DNA from: Nitrospina sp.
Lineage (GTDB): Bacteria > Nitrospinota > Nitrospinia > Nitrospinales > Nitrospinaceae
Length of the DNA stretch: 19,790 nucleotides
Assembly: GCA_004357365.1 (NCBI GenBank)
Contig: SMVT01000138.1
Span: 1 to 19,790, forward strand
Direction: 5' to 3'
Shown here in pieces: positions 14,825 to 19,790 of the stretch; the first letter of the stretch is position 1; the number at the start of each line of letters is the position of its first letter. The position numbers and the translations under genes are program-made. The notes beneath the pieces are model-generated. The model was not told the origin of the DNA. It saw only the letters and a program-made list of their open reading frames with translations, and did not search any database.

Positions 14825-15547
14825 GTGCAAAGCCTGAAAACGAACAAGCTGGTCAAAGCCTATAAAAACCGGTGCGTGGTCAACCAAGTCAGTATCGAGG
14901 TTCGGCAGGGTGAAATTGTCGGTCTGCTGGGCCCCAACGGAGCGGGCAAAACCACCACTTTTTATATGGTTGTGGGCCTGACACGGCCCGATAAGGGCCA
15001 AGTTTTGCTAGACCAGGAAGACCTGACCGCTTACCCTATGTTTATGAGGGCTCAGAGGGGTATCAGCTACCTGCCCCAGGAACCCTCGGTGTTCCGAAAA
15101 CTGACTGTGGAAGAGAATATTCTGGCGGTGATCGAGCACCATAAAATTCCCCATAAGAAAAAAATCAAGCGGGTCCAGGATCTGCTGGATGAATTCAATA
15201 TCGGTCATATTCGCAAGGCGAAGGGATTTTCCCTGTCCGGAGGCGAACGGCGAAGAGTCGAAATCAGCCGGGCCCTGGCGACCTCGCCGGCTTTTATCCT
15301 GCTGGACGAACCTTTTGCCGGGATTGATCCGATCGCCGTATCGGATATTCAATCCATTGTGAAAACGTTGAAGAGCAAGGGAATCGGTGTATTGATCACC
15401 GATCACAACGTGCGTGAAACTTTAAGCATCACGGACCGTGCGTATATTATCAGTGAAGGCAAGATCATCGCCTCCGGTAAGCCGGAGGCGGTGGCCGAAG
15501 ACCCGAAAGTGAGAAAAATTTACTTAGGGGAACAATTCACTCTTTAA
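14825..15547 (+). CDS. lptB: LPS export ABC transporter ATP-binding protein LptB
   Basis: LptB is the ATPase of the LptB2FGC complex that extracts LPS from the inner membrane. At 240 aa it is normal size and has every ABC motif: Walker A GPNGAGKT (36-43), signature LSGGERRR (137-144), Walker B ILLDEPFAGIDP (158-169) and the H-loop in ITDHNVRET. The Q-loop stretch ISYLPQEPSVFRKLTVEENI is the LptB-type version. The start is a GTG with a weak upstream site. Its partners LptF and LptG are not in this window. It is followed 27 bp later by rpoN, the conserved lptB-rpoN arrangement. Confidence 0.96.
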   Translation: MQSLKTNKLVKAYKNRCVVNQVSIEVRQGEIVGLLGPNGAGKTTTFYMVVGLTRPDKGQVLLDQEDLTAYPMFMRAQRGISYLPQEPSVFRKLTVEENILAVIEHHKIPHKKKIKRVQDLLDEFNIGHIRKAKGFSLSGGERRRVEISRALATSPAFILLDEPFAGIDPIAVSDIQSIVKTLKSKGIGVLITDHNVRETLSITDRAYIISEGKIIASGKPEAVAEDPKVRKIYLGEQFTL

Positions 15548-15574
15548 GCATTTCGCTCGAGTTGGAGATTGCCC

Positions 15575-17020
15575 ATGGCAATGGAGATGAAATTAATTTT
15601 AAAGCAGGAGATGCGGCTGGTGCCGACGCCTATGCTCCAGCAGGCCATCAAGCTTCTCCAGCTCTCCCGTATGGAGTTGGTCCAGGAGATCCGCCAGGAA
15701 ATGGTCGAAAATCCCCTCTTGGAAGAACTTCTCGAAGAAGAATTGGATGAAAAAGAGGAGGAAGAAAATCCGGTCGACCCCTCCCTCGACTCCATCGGCC
15801 AGACCCAGGAAGAACCCCCATCCGAAAAAGAGAGCGATCCACTCAAATATGAACAGGATTGGGAGAATTACATCCAGGACAACCTGTCGCAAGGCAGTTC
15901 CGCCGACAACTACACCGAACGGCCGTCCATCGAAGCAACCTACAAGAGAGAGCCGTCGCTGGCCGACCACCTGTTTTGGCAGTTGAACCTTTCGGTCGAT
16001 TCGGACCTGGATAAGTTCATCGGGTCCGCCATCATCGGCAATATCCAAAACGACGGTTACTGCGTCGCGGAGTTGGAAGAAATCGCCGAGATCAGCCAGG
16101 CGTCCGAGGAGGAGGTGTTGCGGGTTCTGCGCATCATCCAGACCTTCGAGCCCAATGGGGTTGGGGCGCAAACGCTCCAGGATTGCCTCCTCATCCAAGC
16201 CAAAGCGCTGCCGGAACGTTTGCCGCTGGTGGAAACCCTGATCGAAAATTACCTCGAGCGGCTGAACGAGCGGTACTATCAGAAAATCGCTTCCGAGCTC
16301 AAAATAAAGGTGGAAGAGATCATCGAAGGGGTCAAAGTCATTAAAACCTTAGATCCGAAACCGGGGCTTCAATTCAGTTCCGAGGGCTTTGACTATGTCA
16401 TTCCCGATCTGGTGGTGGTGAAAGGGGAAGCAGGATATGATGTCCTGCTCAGCGACGATGGCCTGCCCAATATCCAGATCAGTCCTTACTACCGGCACCT
16501 GTTAAAAAATACGTCCGAACCCAAGACCAAGGAATACCTCAAGAAGAAATATCAATCGGCGGAATTTCTGATCAAAAGTATCGACAAGAGAAGACAAACC
16601 ATTTACAAGGTGGGCAACAGCATCGTCAAACTGCAAATCGAATTTCTCGACCACGGGGTGTCGCATCTCAAACCCATGGTTCTGAAAGATGTCGCCCGGG
16701 ATATCGAAATGCACGAATCCACCGTCAGCCGGATCACCACCAACAAATATATCGATACCCCCCAGGGCATTTTTGAGCTGAAGTTCTTTTTCCACAGCGG
16801 CATCAAGTCCTTTATCGGGAACAATGACATGTCCTCCATCCGGGTCAAGAAAATGATCCAGGAGATCGTGAAATCGGAGAACCTCCAGAAACCGCTGACT
16901 GACGACGAAATGGTGGTGGCCCTGGGGAAGAGAAATGCTAAAATCGCCCGCCGCACGGTAACTAAATACCGGAAAGAACTGAGTATTCTGCCTGCCAGCA
17001 AGCGGAAAAAAATTTATTGA
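15575..17020 (+). CDS. rpoN: RNA polymerase sigma-54 factor
   Basis: Sigma-54 directs RNA polymerase to -24/-12 promoters that need enhancer-binding ATPases. The 481-aa form starts at the ATG at 15575, with a GGAG site 7 nt upstream; a TTG at 15569 and ATG at 15581 are less well placed. Region I is the LVPTPMLQQAIKLLQLSRMELVQEIRQE motif shape that contacts the activator (about residues 15-42). The acidic region II follows with long runs of Glu and Asp (about 50-95). The core-binding region III is next. A helix-turn-helix sits at about 374-393 (VARDIEMHESTVSRITTNKY), and the RpoN box ARRTVTKYR is at 458-466 near the C-terminus. All domains are complete. It lies after lptB and before hpf and ptsN, as in many bacteria. 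Confidence 0.97.
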   Translation: MAMEMKLILKQEMRLVPTPMLQQAIKLLQLSRMELVQEIRQEMVENPLLEELLEEELDEKEEEENPVDPSLDSIGQTQEEPPSEKESDPLKYEQDWENYIQDNLSQGSSADNYTERPSIEATYKREPSLADHLFWQLNLSVDSDLDKFIGSAIIGNIQNDGYCVAELEEIAEISQASEEEVLRVLRIIQTFEPNGVGAQTLQDCLLIQAKALPERLPLVETLIENYLERLNERYYQKIASELKIKVEEIIEGVKVIKTLDPKPGLQFSSEGFDYVIPDLVVVKGEAGYDVLLSDDGLPNIQISPYYRHLLKNTSEPKTKEYLKKKYQSAEFLIKSIDKRRQTIYKVGNSIVKLQIEFLDHGVSHLKPMVLKDVARDIEMHESTVSRITTNKYIDTPQGIFELKFFFHSGIKSFIGNNDMSSIRVKKMIQEIVKSENLQKPLTDDEMVVALGKRNAKIARRTVTKYRKELSILPASKRKKIY

Positions 17021-17036
17021 TCCCCCTTTTCCCTCC

Positions 17037-17065
17037 TTGATATTTTGCGAGGACCAAGCTAATCT
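17037..17065 (+). promoter_or_regulatory. Tentative promoter in the rpoN-hpf gap
   Basis: TTGATA (17037-17042, five of six matches to the -35 hexamer) is followed after 17 nt by TAATCT (17060-17065, three of six). The 94-bp rpoN-hpf gap is the longest within the lpt-rpoN cluster and would allow separate expression of hpf, which is often induced in slow growth. No terminator is visible in the gap, so read-through from rpoN is also likely. Confidence 0.3.
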
Positions 17066-17114
17066 TGAGCTCTTTGCTCCACTTGTTTAATTTATTTTTT
17101 CAGGAGAAGTCCCC

Positions 17115-17444
17115 ATGAAATTGACGGTCGCAGGTCGAAAAATCAAGGTCACTCAGGCGATCGAGGATCACTTGCACAAGAAAATCGAAAAATCCCTTCA
17201 TAGCTTGCCGGATTCCGCGGACGTTCAGGTCGCTCTCACCGTCGAAAAATACCGGCACTTTGCGGAGGTGACCGTCAAAACCACAGGGTATTCGGTGCAT
17301 GCCGAATCCGAAACCGACGATCTGTACACCGCCATGGATGATGCGGTGGAGAAAGCGGAAAAACAGCTGAAAAAACACAAAGACCGTTCCAAATCGATTA
17401 AAATCAAAAAAAATACCGCAGAAAAAGATAAGCAGGTTAGTTAA
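17115..17444 (+). CDS. hpf: Ribosome hibernation-promoting factor, short form
   Basis: This small protein binds the 30S decoding region of idle ribosomes and protects them in stationary phase (HPF/YfiA family). At 109 aa it has only the N-terminal S30AE domain and so is a short-form HPF, which in E. coli acts together with RMF to make 100S dimers. The core pattern runs from the KLTVAGRKIKVTQAIEDHLHKK opening through VQVALTVEKYRHFAEVTV to SETDDLYTAMDDAVEKAEKQLKKHK. The C-terminal 20 residues are strongly basic (KSIKIKKNTAEKDK). An AGGAG ribosome site lies 8 nt before the ATG. It sits between rpoN and ptsN, the classical position. Confidence 0.94.
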   Translation: MKLTVAGRKIKVTQAIEDHLHKKIEKSLHSLPDSADVQVALTVEKYRHFAEVTVKTTGYSVHAESETDDLYTAMDDAVEKAEKQLKKHKDRSKSIKIKKNTAEKDKQVS

Positions 17445-17500
17445 TCCCGTAAACAACCGTCTTTCCCCATCCAGAAAAAATCAACCGGCCGGCAGATTCC

Positions 17501-17965
17501 ATGAAAATCAGCGATATTCTTAAAGAGAGTTTCATCATCGCCGATTTGAAGGCCGGGGACAAAAAAGAAGCTTTAACCGAAATTTCGTTATTTTTGGAAC
17601 ACAAGGGAACCATCCAGGATCACGGCCAACTGCTCCAGGCCCTTTTGAAAAGGGAACAACTGGGGAGCACGGGGATCGGCGACCATATGGCCCTTCCCCA
17701 CGCCAAATCCGAGAGCATCGACCGGATTGTGACGGTGTTCGCGCGGTCCCCGGGAGGCATCGACTTCGATTCCCTGGACCGCAAACCGGTGCACTTTATC
17801 TTCCTGTTACTCTCGCCCCCTGCGTCCACCGGGTTGCACCTGAAAGCGCTGGCCAAGATCGCCCGGCTGTTTAAAAATCCGTCTCTACGTGACAACGTTC
17901 TGAAGCGGGAGAACGCCAGCGCCATTTACTCGTTGATTCTGGAAGAAGATTCCAAAATCGTTTAG
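17501..17965 (+). CDS. ptsN: Nitrogen-regulatory PTS EIIA component (EIIA-Ntr)
   Basis: EIIA-Ntr is a cytosolic regulator that accepts phosphate from the PTS chain and controls potassium transport, stress and nitrogen responses in other bacteria. The 154-aa length is normal. The motif LGSTGIGDHMALPHAK places the phosphorylated histidine at H67, with the second conserved histidine at H62. Later blocks such as VFARSPGGIDFDSLDRKPVHFIFLLLSP and LHLKALAKIARLFKNPSLR are typical of the family. It has no DNA-binding or transport domain attached. It lies 56 bp after hpf and about 47 bp before ptsI, and no HPr gene is between them. The ribosome site is weak. Confidence 0.95.
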   Translation: MKISDILKESFIIADLKAGDKKEALTEISLFLEHKGTIQDHGQLLQALLKREQLGSTGIGDHMALPHAKSESIDRIVTVFARSPGGIDFDSLDRKPVHFIFLLLSPPASTGLHLKALAKIARLFKNPSLRDNVLKRENASAIYSLILEEDSKIV

Positions 17966-18012
17966 CACCGTCTCTTGGGACGGATTATTCACTTTATTGG
18001 AGAGTGTTGCGC

Positions 18013-19779
18013 GTGTATTCCGGAATTGCCGTATCCAGCGGAGTGGCCATCGGGAAAGCCTACCTGCTTGACCGATCCAAGGTGTGCGTCCTCAAGCGCA
18101 GTATCCCCGAAAGCGAAATCGAGGAGGAAATCAAGCGGCTCAGGGACGCCATTGAAAAATCCAAGGCGCAGATGCAGGAAACCAAGCTACGGGCCAGTTC
18201 CATGGCCGACAAGTACGCCATCATCCTCGATACCTACACGCTTCTGCTGGAAGACGAAATCCTCGTCAACGAAACCATCGAGACCATCAAGCGGGAGCAC
18301 TGCAATGCCGAATGGGCGCTGACCGTCACCCTCGAAAAGTTCACCAACCTGTTCAACAACATCAACGACGATTACCTGAAAGGCAAAAAGGACGACCTGG
18401 ATCTGGTGGTTCATGGAGTCATTAAAAACCTGATCGGGCACTACCAGGAAAGCATTGCGGATATCGACGAACCGGTGATCATCATCACCCACGAGTTGAG
18501 TCCCTCGGATACGATCGTGATGTCTAAAAGCTATATCCTGGGAATGGCCACCGAAGTGGGCGGCAAAACCTCCCATGTCGGGATTTTTGCTTCCGCGCTG
18601 GGTATCCCGGCGGTGGTGGGTCTCGGCGATTTCAACCAGTTCGTCAATTCCGGAGATACCGTCATCATCGACGGCATCCAGGGGGAAGTGATCGTCCAGC
18701 CCGACGAGGAACGGCTCCGTCACTACCGGAAAAAACAGCAGAATTACCAGCGTTATGAAAAGACCCTACTGGAGGACATCGGCCTGACCGCGGAAACCCT
18801 GGACGGAGAGACGGTCCAGTTGATGGCCAACATCGAAACCATCCAGGAAGCGAGGTCCGTCCGGAAATACGGAGCCAAAGGAATCGGCCTGTACCGCACG
18901 GAATTTTTGTATCTGGCGGCCAACACCCTGCCGACCGAAGACGACTTGTACCTCAACTTCAAAAAAGTGGTACAGGCCCTGGAGCCTTACCCGGTGGTCA
19001 TCCGCACCCTGGATATCGGAGCCGACAAGCAACTCCGGAGAATCAGCGATATCCCCGAAGACAATCCGGCCCTGGGCCTGAGGGGCATCCGGCTTTCGCT
19101 GGCACAGCCCGATCTTCTTATGAATCAATTGAAGGGAATTTTGCGGGCCAGCCTTTACGGAAAAGTCAAAATCCTTTATCCTATGGTCTCCAGTGTGGAA
19201 GAGGTGGTGGAGGCCACCCGGTATCTGGAACAAGCCAAAGAGGAATTGAGAAAAGCGCAGATTCCTTTTCAGGATGACATTCCAGTGGGGGCCATGATCG
19301 AAACCCCATCAGCGGCTCTCATCGTCGACCGGATACTGGAAGAGGTCGACTATATCAGCATCGGCACCAATGATTTGATTCAATATATCCTCGCGGTGGA
19401 CCGGATCAATGAAAACGTGGCTCACCTGTATCAGCCTTTTCATCTCTCTGTCCTGAGAATTTTGAAAGAAGTTTTTGCACAGGCGGAGAGCATGGGTAAA
19501 CCCGTCTCCATTTGCGGAGAACTGGGCGGCGACCCCATGGCCACCTTTTTACTGTTGGGTCTGGGCAAAGTGGATGAATTGAGCATGGAACCTCATTCCA
19601 TACCCAAAGTAAAAAACATTTTGAGAAAAATGACCTTGAAGGAAGCCCGTGCCCTGGCCGATCATGCCTTGAGCCTGTCCACCTCAGAAGAAATCAACCG
19701 GTTCATCAACAATGAGATGCGCAACCGGTTTCCTTCGGATTTTGACCGGGATCTGGCGTTTGGCGAGAAAAAACGATAA
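18013..19779 (+). CDS. ptsI: Phosphoenolpyruvate-protein phosphotransferase (PTS enzyme I)
   Basis: Enzyme I takes phosphate from PEP onto a histidine and passes it to HPr, the first step of the PTS. With the GTG at 18013 it is 588 aa and the phosphorylated histidine of GGKTSHVGIFASALGIPAVVG-type motif is H188; the C-terminal acid is C501 in SICGELGGDP. Both numbers are within one of E. coli, which supports this start. A GTG at 18004 and TTG at 18007 are alternatives, but the GGAGA site (17999-18003) is too close to the first. The N-terminus lacks a GAF domain, so it is a classical enzyme I and not the PtsP (EI-Ntr) form. The PEP-binding VDYISIGTNDLIQYILAVDR block is intact. Its place after ptsN suggests it drives EIIA-Ntr phosphorylation. 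Confidence 0.95.
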   Translation: MYSGIAVSSGVAIGKAYLLDRSKVCVLKRSIPESEIEEEIKRLRDAIEKSKAQMQETKLRASSMADKYAIILDTYTLLLEDEILVNETIETIKREHCNAEWALTVTLEKFTNLFNNINDDYLKGKKDDLDLVVHGVIKNLIGHYQESIADIDEPVIIITHELSPSDTIVMSKSYILGMATEVGGKTSHVGIFASALGIPAVVGLGDFNQFVNSGDTVIIDGIQGEVIVQPDEERLRHYRKKQQNYQRYEKTLLEDIGLTAETLDGETVQLMANIETIQEARSVRKYGAKGIGLYRTEFLYLAANTLPTEDDLYLNFKKVVQALEPYPVVIRTLDIGADKQLRRISDIPEDNPALGLRGIRLSLAQPDLLMNQLKGILRASLYGKVKILYPMVSSVEEVVEATRYLEQAKEELRKAQIPFQDDIPVGAMIETPSAALIVDRILEEVDYISIGTNDLIQYILAVDRINENVAHLYQPFHLSVLRILKEVFAQAESMGKPVSICGELGGDPMATFLLLGLGKVDELSMEPHSIPKVKNILRKMTLKEARALADHALSLSTSEEINRFINNEMRNRFPSDFDRDLAFGEKKR

Positions 19780-19790
19780 TCCGCCCGGCA

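Noticed and set aside
15599..16198. 199-aa open frame opposite rpoN
   Set aside because: It is a phenylalanine-rich mirror of the acidic region of sigma-54.
17975..18322. Possible HPr gene between ptsN and ptsI
   Set aside because: The 115-aa frame here is out of frame with enzyme I and overlaps its start; it has no HPr histidine motif and is Ser/Pro/Arg-rich noise.

Overview
The window is an ordinary, gene-dense stretch of a Gram-negative bacterial chromosome with moderately high GC content. It carries LPS-export genes (lptC, lptA, lptB), undecaprenyl-pyrophosphate phosphatase, sigma-54, a nitrogen-type PTS and a eukaryote-type UDP-glucose pyrophosphorylase. I see no transposase, integrase, phage gene, tRNA, rRNA or CRISPR array. 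The gene mix would suit a Nitrospinota or deltaproteobacteria-like lineage, but that is a weak inference from protein style; the sequence does not name the organism.

Layout. (1) Positions 1-3491, minus strand: an amino-acid operon in the order alaC-type aminotransferase, hom (homoserine dehydrogenase), thrC (threonine synthase, cut by the left edge). (2) Positions 3623-5267: a membrane-anchored trypsin-like protease (minus) whose start lies 11 bp from that of the divergent uppP (plus). uppP ends in a clear bidirectional terminator. (3) Positions 5285-6889: a small secreted protein of unknown function (minus), a 468-bp non-coding stretch with several inverted and direct repeats, and a TVP38/TMEM64 (VTT) membrane protein (plus). 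(4) Positions 6898-11542: UDP-glucose pyrophosphorylase (minus), divergent from glycogen phosphorylase (plus), which is followed by an unrecognised 223-aa protein. The glucose-1-phosphate released by the phosphorylase is the substrate of the pyrophosphorylase. (5) Positions 11668-13703: nnr (NAD(P)HX repair) translationally coupled to tsaE (tRNA t6A synthesis). (6) Positions 13766-19779: lptC-lptA-lptB-rpoN-hpf-ptsN-ptsI, linking LPS transport, sigma-54, ribosome hibernation and PTS-Ntr regulation.

The most interesting points are small. A near-consensus sigma-54 promoter lies just upstream of lptC in the cluster that encodes sigma-54. ptsN is followed directly by ptsI without an HPr gene. The 5.7-6.2 kb intergenic region carries operator-like repeats. 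The secreted 140-aa protein and the 223-aa protein after glgP are unrecognised. I found no convincing new multi-gene system.
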